The translations under genes were made by a program, and so were the position numbers. The notes under the pieces were generated by a model, which was not told the DNA's origin, ran no database searches, and saw nothing but the letters and a program-made list of their open reading frames with translations. 45,607 bases of DNA from a virus. Below, in pieces: positions 1 to 6,969 of the stretch. How positions within the stretch are numbered: position 1 is the first letter of the stretch; every line of letters starts with the position of its first letter. The stretch is taken from positions 1 through 45,607 of IMG/VR virus record IMGVR_UViG_3300018432_000009; one strand, written 5' to 3'.

Positions 1-122
1 GCAAGCTCACCAAGCCTCAGCTCGAGGAGCTGGCAGCGAAGGAGGGGGCGGACCTCTCTGGGGCAAAGACCAATGCCGACCGGGTCGACGCGATCCGCAA
101 GCATCGGTCCGCGACCAGCTGA
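1..122 (+). CDS. 3' end (partial) of zinc-finger/HeH protein, duplicate of the last gene
   Basis: This is the last ~40 codons of the gene annotated in full at 45193-45606, present again because of the terminal repeat. It encodes the helix-extension-helix-like C-terminal domain and ends at TGA 120-122. It is not a separate gene. On the closed circle the capsid-side gene runs straight into the head-tail connector genes that follow. Confidence 0.9.
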   Translation, partial: KLTKPQLEELAAKEGADLSGAKTNADRVDAIRKHRSATS

Positions 123-123
123 C
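1..123. repeat. Direct terminal repeat, left copy
   Basis: The first 123 bases are identical to the last 123 (45485-45607). The repeat starts and ends inside one gene, so it most simply marks an assembly overlap of a circular or terminally redundant phage genome with a unit length of 45,484 bp. Confidence 0.95.
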
Positions 124-133
124 CAGCTGATCG

Positions 134-550
134 ATGCCTGACGTCGCCGCCACGTACGAGGTAGGGACCCCGGCCGGAACCGTTCGCCTGCTGAGCCAGG
201 ACACGGACGTCGCGGATCCCTACTTCCTCGACACTGAGATCGACGCCTTCCTCACCCTCGAGGCCGGTGACGTGCGCCTGGCGGCGGCGCAGGCGCTCGA
301 CGCGATCGCCTCGTCCGAGGCGCTGATCCTCAAGAAGATCCGGCAGCTCGGCGGCGCGCTGGAGACCGACGGGCCGGCCGTCGCCAAGGCGCTCCGCGAG
401 CATGCCAGGTCGCTGCGCGAGCAGGTAGCACTGTCGGCCGCCGGCGTCGAAGGCGACGTCGCGGGCCTGTTCGACGTCGCCGAGATGATCGTCGACCCGT
501 TCGGTCGGCACGAGCACCTCATCAACGACGCGCTGCGGAGCCAGGCCTGA
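134..550 (+). CDS. Putative head-tail connector (gp6-like adaptor)
   Basis: A 138-residue, mostly helical acidic protein. Its position fits the first connector ring under the portal: it follows the major capsid and zinc-finger genes on the closed circle and precedes the head-closure, gp10-like and tail-terminator genes. The helical segment near residues 35-75 resembles the fold order of gp6/gp15-type adaptors, but no diagnostic motif is visible, so the call rests on gene order, size and helicity. The stop overlaps the next start (TGATG at 548-552). The ATG follows the previous gene by 11 bp. Confidence 0.6.
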   Translation: MPDVAATYEVGTPAGTVRLLSQDTDVADPYFLDTEIDAFLTLEAGDVRLAAAQALDAIASSEALILKKIRQLGGALETDGPAVAKALREHARSLREQVALSAAGVEGDVAGLFDVAEMIVDPFGRHEHLINDALRSQA

Positions 551-957
551 TGCCGCGGGCTCGCTCGCTGATCCACAAGGAGCTCGGCCAGACGCTGCGT
601 CGCAGCTTCTTCACCCGCTCGATCTCGATCGAGGGCTTCACGGCCGGCGTGCCGAGCGCCAGCGGCTACCGGGCGCCGACCCCCGGCGAGGAGCCGGACC
701 TGCGCGCGATCCCGGCGGCGATCGCCCCGGTCAGCCGGCGCGGCAGCGACGAGCGCCGCTTCGAGTCGACCACCATCGCCGAGAGCACCCACGACATCCT
801 GCTGCTCGGCTACTTCCCGCAGATCACGGCGCGGATGCGCGCGGTTGACGACCGCGGCGAGATCTACGACATCCTCAAGCCCGACGTCGACGACCAGCAG
901 ACGCTGACCCGGCTGCAGGCACGCCAGGTGTCGCCCGTGGCGATCGAGGGCCGCTGA
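550..957 (+). CDS. Putative head-closure / head-tail joining protein
   Basis: A 135-residue protein starting at an ATG that overlaps the upstream TGA. Siphoviruses usually place the head-closure protein (gp16/gpFII-type) here, between the connector and the HK97 gp10-like gene. The C-terminal half is predicted beta-rich and ends with a segment like 'DRGEIYDILKPDVDDQ', in keeping with stopper proteins that describe a small beta barrel. Function is inferred from synteny. Confidence 0.5.
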   Translation: MPRARSLIHKELGQTLRRSFFTRSISIEGFTAGVPSASGYRAPTPGEEPDLRAIPAAIAPVSRRGSDERRFESTTIAESTHDILLLGYFPQITARMRAVDDRGEIYDILKPDVDDQQTLTRLQARQVSPVAIEGR

Positions 958-958
958 G

Positions 959-1354
959 GTGCAGATCCGGATCAAGCTGGTCGGCGCTGGCAGGCTGCGC
1001 GATCGCATGCGCGCCCTGGGCGACCGGACGGGCCCCGCGATGGCCACCGCGCTCGAGGCAGCCGCGCTGCCGCTCGAGAACGGCTGGAAGGAAAACGTGC
1101 GGGCCTACCCGCTCGTTCTGACCGGCAGCTACATGCGCAGCATCCACCACGAGACCGGACCGGCGGAGGCCGGCCGCGCCGTGGTGCTGGTCGGCACTGA
1201 CATCGTCGACCCGCCCTATCCGAAGTTCCTCGAGTTCGGCACCAGCCGGATGAGCCCCAAGCCGACCGCCCGCCCGGCGCTCGACGAGCGCGGCGACGAG
1301 ATGCGCCGCGAGTTCGGCTCATCGATGAAGCAGCTGCTGGGGAGCATCGGATGA
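959..1354 (+). CDS. HK97 gp10-like tail completion protein
   Basis: A 131-residue protein with a GTG start one base after the preceding stop. Residues ~85-110 carry the family hallmark 'FLEFGTSRMSPKPTARPAL' (hydrophobic-EFGT-x-xM-x-P-x-P-x-RPA). HK97 gp10-like proteins act at the head-tail or tail-completion interface. The N-terminal half is helical and the C-terminal half packs the EFGT loop. The end overlaps the next ATG by 4 bp. Confidence 0.85.
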   Translation: MQIRIKLVGAGRLRDRMRALGDRTGPAMATALEAAALPLENGWKENVRAYPLVLTGSYMRSIHHETGPAEAGRAVVLVGTDIVDPPYPKFLEFGTSRMSPKPTARPALDERGDEMRREFGSSMKQLLGSIG

Positions 1355-1728
1355 ACGCCGGTCACGAGATCCGCGCCGAGCTCATCACTGATCCGCGGAC
1401 CGCCGGCCAGGTCGGCGATCGCGTCATGCCCAAGACGCGCGATCCGTCGCTCGAGTACCCGCTGATCGTCTACCACCGCATCAGTGGCCCGCGCCGCTAC
1501 AGCCAGGACGGCGACACCGGCCTGCAGAGCCCGCGCTACCAGTTCGACGTCTGGGCCAAGGATCCCGACACCGCCGACGCCGTCGCTGACGCCTTGATCG
1601 AGGTCGTCAGCGGCCGGACCTTCGGTGGAGTGACCTTCACCACTGTCCTCGACGACCGCGACGACCACGAGGCCGACACCGGTCTCTACCGCCGCATCGT
1701 CGACCTCATGCCGCACCTGGAGGAATAG
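1351..1728 (+). CDS. Tail terminator / tail completion protein (DUF3168-like)
   Basis: A 125-residue protein in the canonical slot for the tail terminator, between gp10-like and tube genes. The pattern 'YPLIVYHRISG ... YQFDVWAKDP' matches the DUF3168/gpU-like layout of two strands followed by an F/W-rich strand, then a helix and a further strand. These proteins cap the growing tail tube and dock it to the head. The ATG lies inside the previous reading frame (ATGA overlap). Confidence 0.75.
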   Translation: MNAGHEIRAELITDPRTAGQVGDRVMPKTRDPSLEYPLIVYHRISGPRRYSQDGDTGLQSPRYQFDVWAKDPDTADAVADALIEVVSGRTFGGVTFTTVLDDRDDHEADTGLYRRIVDLMPHLEE

Positions 1729-1734
1729 CTCGCC

Positions 1735-2106
1735 ATGGCCCGCCTCGCTCTCACCGTCCAGGAGCCGCCATCCGCGTATCCGACGCTGCCGCTGGCGGCC
1801 AACGACGCCGACGTCACCTTCACCGCGGCCGGCGCGGCCTTCGCCGACGGGGCGAGCTTTCCGATGACCGGACGCGAGCTGCTGCTGGTCCGCAATCCCA
1901 GCGGCGGCGCCTTGACGGTGACGATCAACTCGGTGTCCGACAGCCGGAAGCGCACGGGCGACATCACCGCCTACAGCATCGGCGCCGGCGAGGTGGCGGC
2001 CTTCTGGCCGAACCGGACCGAGGGCTGGCGCCAGACGACCGGGCTCCTGCACTTCGCGGCCTCGGCTGCGGAGCTCGAGTTCGCCGTCATTCGGCTGCCG
2101 GCATAG
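1735..2106 (+). CDS. Hypothetical beta-rich structural protein
   Basis: A 123-residue protein with a GGAGG ribosome-binding site ahead of its ATG. It is rich in alternating hydrophobic and Ser/Thr residues, suggesting a beta sandwich, with 'LLLVRNPSGGALTVTINS' in the middle and a short hydrophobic C-terminus. Similar small beta proteins in tail modules serve as minor structural or decoration proteins. I do not recognise a specific family and give only the structural inference. Confidence 0.5.
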   Translation: MARLALTVQEPPSAYPTLPLAANDADVTFTAAGAAFADGASFPMTGRELLLVRNPSGGALTVTINSVSDSRKRTGDITAYSIGAGEVAAFWPNRTEGWRQTTGLLHFAASAAELEFAVIRLPA

Positions 2107-2108
2107 CC

Positions 2109-2447
2109 ATGGAGTACCTGGTCACCGACTGGCGCGGGCACCCCAACACGCACTGCCCGTTCTGCCCGTTCGCCATCGTCAGCGACAACGCCGCGGCGCT
2201 GCTCGATCACCACGTCTCCAAGCACCACCCGGTGCAGCTGCGCGAGGCGATGGCGGCCGAGATGTCGAGCGAGCTCGCCGACACTCGCAAGGCCATGAAC
2301 AAGGAGCAGCTCCTCACCTACGCCACCGACGAGCTCGGGATCGAGGGGCTGACGACGCGCACCAACCGCGACCAGATCGAGGCGGCGATCGCCGCGAAGC
2401 ACAGCGAAGCAGCGGCGGGGGCATTGACCCCTCCGAAGGAGAGCTAG
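2109..2447 (+). CDS. C2H2-type zinc-finger / HeH-domain protein
   Basis: A 112-residue protein starting 2 bp after the previous stop. Residues ~16-40 fit C-x2-C-x15-H-x4-H (CPFC ... H ... H), a C2H2-like zinc finger. The C-terminal part around 'MNKEQLLTYATDELGIEGL' then 'TNRDQIEAAI' looks like a HeH/LEM/SAP-type helix-extension-helix domain. The gene at 45193 has the same finger spacing and the same C-terminal domain, so the two are probably paralogues. Its location just before the tail-tube gene suggests a structural or assembly role, but DNA binding is also possible. Confidence 0.6.
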   Translation: MEYLVTDWRGHPNTHCPFCPFAIVSDNAAALLDHHVSKHHPVQLREAMAAEMSSELADTRKAMNKEQLLTYATDELGIEGLTTRTNRDQIEAAIAAKHSEAAAGALTPPKES

Positions 2448-2897
2448 ATGGGCGGTCTCGCCAAGTGGGCCTTCGGGGCTCAGATCCAGATCGGTGACGG
2501 CGCGACCCCCACCGAGGGGTTCACGACCATCGCCGAGGTCCTCGACATCAGCGGGCCGAACCTGACCCGCGACACCGAGGACGTCACCCCGCACGACGCG
2601 GTCGACGGCTACGAGGAGTTCATCGCCACCCTGCGCCGGACCGGCGAGGTGACGTTCGACGTGAACTTCGTGCCAAGCCATGCCACCCACGGCCCCGGCG
2701 CCGGCGGCCTGATCGGCCTCTACGAGAGCGACGAAGCCACCAACTTCCGCCTCGTGCTGGCCGCGAGCATCGGCTACACGTGGGCCTTCGCGGCCTTCGT
2801 GACCGGCATCAACCCGGGCAACCCCGTCACAGGAGCCTCGCGCGCGAGCATCACGCTCAAGCCGACCGGCAAGCCGGTCCTCGCCCCAACCCCCTGA
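2448..2897 (+). CDS. Major tail tube protein
   Basis: A 149-residue protein directly upstream of the tail-assembly chaperones, which is the usual tube position. It has the tube-like order: N-terminal 'GAQIQIGDG' strand, a loop with 'TRDTEDVTPHDAVDGYEEFI' resembling the tail-tube motif D-T-x-H-x-S-x-G-Y-E-x-F, then a beta-rich second half ending in a conserved-looking Gly/Pro tail. An AGGAGA ribosome-binding site precedes the ATG. The tube polymerises around the tape measure. Confidence 0.85.
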   Translation: MGGLAKWAFGAQIQIGDGATPTEGFTTIAEVLDISGPNLTRDTEDVTPHDAVDGYEEFIATLRRTGEVTFDVNFVPSHATHGPGAGGLIGLYESDEATNFRLVLAASIGYTWAFAAFVTGINPGNPVTGASRASITLKPTGKPVLAPTP

Positions 2898-2917
2898 CCC
2901 CCTAGGAGAGCCGCCCC

Positions 2918-3391
2918 ATGGCCACGAAGACCCCGACCCGTCCGGCTGAAGCCAAGCAGCCGGACGAGACCAACCACGCCGACCAGGCAGCCCCACCGAT
3001 CGTCGAGGACGCTGCGACGATCCTGGCTGTCAACGACCGCCAGACCGAGGTCGTCACCGTGCCCGAGTGGGGATTGCGCGTGACGCTCCAGAGCTTGACC
3101 GGCAACGAGCGCGACGACGTTGATGCCTGGGTTCAGGCACACCGTGATGAGAGCGGCAACGTCAAGCAGGCCGGTTTCCGGACGTTCCTGATCTCGAGAA
3201 CGGCGGTCAACTCGAAGGGCGAGCTGCTCTTCACCGAGGCACAGATCGAGGCGCTGGGTCGCAAGAACCATCTGGCGCTGCTGCGACTGGCTGAGGTTGC
3301 TGCCCGGCTCTCGAAGATGAACGAGACCGACGTCGACGAGGCCACGGACGACCTGGGAAAAGGCCAGAGCTCCGCTTCTGGCACAAGCTGA
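2918..3391 (+). CDS. Tail assembly chaperone, short form (gpG-like)
   Basis: A 157-residue protein, AGGAGA ribosome-binding site, located between tube and tape-measure genes as expected for the lambda gpG equivalent. The N-terminal ~35 residues are disordered (Lys/Pro/Glu-rich) and the rest is helical. The last codons read over the heptamer G GGA AAA (3355-3361). In-frame reading gives the short form ending 'GKGQSSASGTS'. A -1 slip gives a longer G-T fusion. Chaperones of this kind coat the tape measure during tail assembly. Confidence 0.85.
   Translation: MATKTPTRPAEAKQPDETNHADQAAPPIVEDAATILAVNDRQTEVVTVPEWGLRVTLQSLTGNERDDVDAWVQAHRDESGNVKQAGFRTFLISRTAVNSKGELLFTEAQIEALGRKNHLALLRLAEVAARLSKMNETDVDEATDDLGKGQSSASGTS
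3355..3361 (+). other. Programmed -1 ribosomal frameshift site (G GGA AAA)
   Basis: The zero-frame codons are CTG-GGA-AAA, so the heptamer is exactly in X XXY YYZ phase (G GGA AAA), a classical -1 slippery sequence and close to the GGGAAAG of lambda G-T. After the slip the reading continues AGG CCA GAG CTC into the open frame that ends at 3699. Confidence 0.85.
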
Positions 3392-3699
3392 CGCTGGCGC
3401 TCGGACACACGAGTGTGCGGGACTGCCAGCGATCGATCAGCAGCGCCGAGTTTGCCCGGTGGCGGGCGTACGACCGCATCTCTCCGATCGGTCCTGAGCG
3501 GGGCGATCTCCACGCCGCCATCGTCGCCGCGGCGGTCTTCAACGCTCGCCGCCGGAAGTCGTCGGACCGCTACGCCGATCCGAAGGACTTCATGCCCAAG
3601 TTCGTGACGCCACGCCGGCAGCTGACGCCCAGCCAGATGTTCGACGCCGTGCGCGTGATGAACGAGGCGCTCGGCGGCAGTTTCGTGGGAAACGCCTGA
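3361..3699 (+). CDS. Tail assembly chaperone, -1 frameshift extension (gpT-like)
   Basis: This frame has no good start of its own before the slip site, but after a -1 shift it reads 'RPELRFWHKLTLALGHTS' and then 'SSAEFARWRAYDRISPIG', the typical W-rich gpT-like sequence. The fusion from 2918 would be about 260 residues (148 before the slip, 112 after). An internal ATG at 3415 could give a 94-residue product, but it would lose the conserved beginning. The gene ends 1 bp before the tape-measure GTG. A parS-like 14-mer (3680-3693) covers its last codons. Confidence 0.8.
   Translation, partial: RPELRFWHKLTLALGHTSVRDCQRSISSAEFARWRAYDRISPIGPERGDLHAAIVAAAVFNARRRKSSDRYADPKDFMPKFVTPRRQLTPSQMFDAVRVMNEALGGSFVGNA
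3680..3693. repeat. parS-like site 1
   Basis: GTTTCGTGGGAAAC, arms GTTTC/GAAAC; reverse complement GTTTCCCACGAAAC. It covers the last codons of the gpT-like frame. Confidence 0.55.
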
Positions 3700-3700
3700 C

Positions 3701-6526
3701 GTGGACGACCAGGCTGTTTGGAGCCTGCTGTTCAAGCTGGAGGGTGAGAATGCCCAGCTGCGCCGCGTCATCGACGACACGAACCGCCGGATCGGTGGGC
3801 TGGAGCGCACCGTCGGTCGCTCGTCGAAGGCGATCGGCGTCAACTTCGAGCAGGTGGGCCGTGGTGCTGCCCAGATGGGGCGCGGCATCAACCAGACGGC
3901 ACAGGGCGTCGATCGCATCGTCACCCGTGTGGCCGCAGCGGGTGTTGGCCTGGCTGCGTTCGCGGTTACGACCGCGGCATCCTTTGAACAGGCTTCGGCT
4001 GGCTTTCGGAAGACCGTCGACGGGACCGCTCAGCAGCTCGACGCGCTCGAGAACGACCTGAAGAACCTGTCTCGCACGACGCCGGTCGCCTTCGAGGAGC
4101 TGGCGGGAATTGCGGCCTCGGGCGGCGCGCTCGGTATCGCTCGCGAGGACCTGCTGGACTTCACCGACATCATCGCGCGCCTGTCGGTGTCTACCGATCT
4201 CACCGCCGATGCGGCCGCGACGGCCTTCGGTCAGCTCTCCAACGTACTGGACATGTCGAGCAGCGACATGCGCCGCTTCGCCGACGCGCTGGTCGCCCTC
4301 GGCAACGACGGAGCGTCGACTGAGTCGCAGATCGTGGAGATGGCCGCCCGATTCGGTGCCGCGGGCAGGCAGGCCGACCTGACCAACGAGCAGATCCTGG
4401 CGCTGGCATCGACCGTCGCGTCGATGGGGATCGAGGTCGAGGCCGGCGGATCGTCACTGAGCCGGCTGTTCAACCAGACCACGCTGAACATCGGCACCGC
4501 CAGCGATGAGGCGATCGCCTTCGCCGATGCGCTCAACGTGTCGCTGGCGGACCTCGCGACGCGCTGGGATCGCGATGCGAATGGCACCTTCATCCAGTTG
4601 CTCGAGCACATCGAGAGCCTGGACAAGTACGCCGCCACCAGCTTCCTCGAAGAGATCGGGATCACCAACGTCCGTGACATCAACGCGATCATGTTGCTCA
4701 GCCAGGGCGTCGAGGAATACCAGCGCCAGCTGGGCGTCGCGACCGACGAGACGGGTGCGCTGAACCGCGAATCGGACGCGTTCTTCAACACCACGCAGGG
4801 CAAGTGGCAGACGACCGTCAACAACGTCCGGTTGGCGGCCGATGTCCTTGGCGGGGAGCTGCTGCCGGTCATCAATGAGGTGATGGACGACTTCGTCGAA
4901 TGGCTGACGCTGCCCGAGAATCAGCGTGGCCTGGAGCGCTTCGCCCGCGACCTTGCCGGCGACGTCCGCGGCCTGGTGAGTGAGATCAGGAACGCTGACT
5001 TTGGCCCTCTGCTGGAGATGCTGAAGGGATCCGCCGCGATCGCCAAGTCGGCCTTCGATGCCTTCCAGGCCCTGCCGGACCCGGTGAAGCAACTCCTGCT
5101 GGCCGCCATCGTGGCCAACAAGGTCACCGGTGGCGGGCTCGGGATGATTGCCGGCGGCCTCGGCAACATCCTGGGTGGCGCGCTGAAGATCGGATTCGGG
5201 CTGCGGGGATCCTCCCCCACCAACCCGATGTGGGTGGCCATGGCGGGCGGCGGGCTTCCCGGCCTGGCGGGCGCGGCCGGCGCAGCTGGTGGCGGCGGCT
5301 TGGGAGGGCTGCTTGGCCGCATCGTGAAGTCAGCGTTCGGGCCCGCATTCGTCGCCGCCATCGGCCTCGAGATCGGAGCAGCCATCGCTGGGCCTGCCTA
5401 CCAGGCGTCCGTTGCGCCGGCGCGCGACTTCGAGCGTCGCCAGGTCGACGAGATCCTGTCCGGTGGCGACGCAGATCGAACGCGCCGGGCAATCGCCGTT
5501 CTCGATGCTGAGATCGCCGATTGGGCGAAGAAGCCGCGCGAGCTCCAAGGCGTCATGCAGGGCTACATCGACACGATCAAGACGCAGCGCGACGAGCTGG
5601 CGGCCTCCCTGCCGAAGACGCCACAGGGTCTGACGGTTCGCAGCATGTCCGACGCTGCCGGCTCCGACCAGGCGCTCCTGCAGCAATTCGGCGGTGCGCT
5701 CGAGAAGCTGAGCACCGGCGAGTTCCTCACCGCCCTCGCGAAGACGACCGAGATGGGTCTGGTCGGCATCGGCACCTCGATCGAGGTCGGTGTCACCAAG
5801 GGGATGGATCCGATCGGCGACAACTTCCGGCGGCTGGCGGAGCGCGCCGACAACCCGCTGGACCCGCCGGTGATGACCGAGATCTCGAACCACATCATCG
5901 GGCTCGAGGAGCTTCAGGCCCAGTACCTGGCCACCGGTGACATCCACCTCGCCGCCAAGGTGCAGGGCAACATCGACGCGCTGCACACCCTGATCGGCAG
6001 CGTCGACACGCAGAATGCAATCGCCGACCGGGCGATCGCAGACGCGGCGGCAGCGGACGTGGCCATGCTCAACTCGGTGGCTGCCCAGACCGTGGCCACC
6101 GCCGATAACGGCGCCAAGCTGCTGGGCGTCTCGGGCGCCGTCGGCGGCGTCAAGGCCAGCGTCGACGCGATGCACAGCACCCTGGCCAGCAAGAACCTCG
6201 GGTCGGTCACCTACAAGGGCGGCGACACCTACATCGCCGGCACCAAGACGTACGGCAGCATCCCGAAGTTTGCCGAGGGCACCTGGGACGTGCCGAACAC
6301 CGGGCTGGCCATGCTGCACGAGGGCGAGATGGTCGTCCCCCGCTTCGACTCGGCCATGTTCCGCGAGATCGCGGCTGGTGGCGGTGGCGGAGATAGCGGC
6401 CGGCGTGGACCCGAGCAGATCCACGTCCACCTCGAGGACAAGCTCAAGGTACGCAGCGTCCGACATATCGGCATGCAGCTGCGCCGACTGGGCGACCTCG
6501 GCCAGCTCGCACCGCAGGAGCGCTGA
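3701..6526 (+). CDS. Tail tape measure protein
   Basis: The second-longest gene (941 residues), GTG start, directly after the chaperones. An N-terminal coiled coil (residues ~10-60) leads into a TP901-type tape-measure region with 'TTAASFEQASAGFRKTV' and 'ASGGALGIAREDLLDF'. A hydrophobic Gly/Ala-rich stretch follows near residues 455-560, suited to membrane insertion during DNA ejection. The C-terminal third has 'PKFAEGTWDVPNTGLAMLHE', a common tape-measure ending. I see no lysozyme or peptidase domain. It sets tail length and is threaded through the tube. Confidence 0.92.
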   Translation: MDDQAVWSLLFKLEGENAQLRRVIDDTNRRIGGLERTVGRSSKAIGVNFEQVGRGAAQMGRGINQTAQGVDRIVTRVAAAGVGLAAFAVTTAASFEQASAGFRKTVDGTAQQLDALENDLKNLSRTTPVAFEELAGIAASGGALGIAREDLLDFTDIIARLSVSTDLTADAAATAFGQLSNVLDMSSSDMRRFADALVALGNDGASTESQIVEMAARFGAAGRQADLTNEQILALASTVASMGIEVEAGGSSLSRLFNQTTLNIGTASDEAIAFADALNVSLADLATRWDRDANGTFIQLLEHIESLDKYAATSFLEEIGITNVRDINAIMLLSQGVEEYQRQLGVATDETGALNRESDAFFNTTQGKWQTTVNNVRLAADVLGGELLPVINEVMDDFVEWLTLPENQRGLERFARDLAGDVRGLVSEIRNADFGPLLEMLKGSAAIAKSAFDAFQALPDPVKQLLLAAIVANKVTGGGLGMIAGGLGNILGGALKIGFGLRGSSPTNPMWVAMAGGGLPGLAGAAGAAGGGGLGGLLGRIVKSAFGPAFVAAIGLEIGAAIAGPAYQASVAPARDFERRQVDEILSGGDADRTRRAIAVLDAEIADWAKKPRELQGVMQGYIDTIKTQRDELAASLPKTPQGLTVRSMSDAAGSDQALLQQFGGALEKLSTGEFLTALAKTTEMGLVGIGTSIEVGVTKGMDPIGDNFRRLAERADNPLDPPVMTEISNHIIGLEELQAQYLATGDIHLAAKVQGNIDALHTLIGSVDTQNAIADRAIADAAAADVAMLNSVAAQTVATADNGAKLLGVSGAVGGVKASVDAMHSTLASKNLGSVTYKGGDTYIAGTKTYGSIPKFAEGTWDVPNTGLAMLHEGEMVVPRFDSAMFREIAAGGGGGDSGRRGPEQIHVHLEDKLKVRSVRHIGMQLRRLGDLGQLAPQER

Positions 6527-6969
6527 TGGTCACCTCCCTTCGACCGGTCACCTACCGCGCCCAGGCCTGGAATGTCGAGGACGCCGACGGTCGCATCTAC
6601 CTCGAGCTGGTGAGCGGCCTGAACGAGACGCCGGAGATGCGGGGCGAGGACCAGCCGACGCTGAGCGGGTCCGGGCGTTTCGCGCGAAACCACGTGCCGG
6701 ACATCCGATCCATCGAGCTGCGGGGCTGGGCGGAGGGCTACGGCACCGACAACCCGGAGCGCGCCGAGCACTTCCGGACCAAGATCAAGCTGATCCAGCT
6801 GTGGTTCGATCCGTCGGTCTTCGGGGAGCTCTCCGTCACCCTCGAGGATGGCACCACGGCGACCATCAACGCCCGCACCGATAACCTGCTGACCGAGCAG
6901 CTGATCGGCTGGAAGGCACGTGTCAGTATCGAGCTGGAGTCGATCGACCCGAACTGGGTCATCGCGTGA
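6526..6969 (+). CDS. Putative distal tail protein (Dit-like)
   Basis: A 147-residue protein starting at an ATG that overlaps the tape-measure TGA. Position right after the tape measure and before the long hub/fibre gene is that of the distal tail protein, which closes the tube and carries the receptor-binding apparatus. The sequence is beta-rich with 'IKLIQLWFDPSVFGELSV' in the middle. The perfect palindrome GTTTCGCGCGAAAC (parS-like) sits at codons 51-55. Function is inferred from order. Confidence 0.6.
   Translation: MVTSLRPVTYRAQAWNVEDADGRIYLELVSGLNETPEMRGEDQPTLSGSGRFARNHVPDIRSIELRGWAEGYGTDNPERAEHFRTKIKLIQLWFDPSVFGELSVTLEDGTTATINARTDNLLTEQLIGWKARVSIELESIDPNWVIA
6677..6690. repeat. parS-like site 2 (perfect palindrome)
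   Basis: GTTTCGCGCGAAAC, a perfect 14-bp palindrome inside the distal tail gene, in a reading frame that encodes R-F-A-R-N. Confidence 0.6.
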
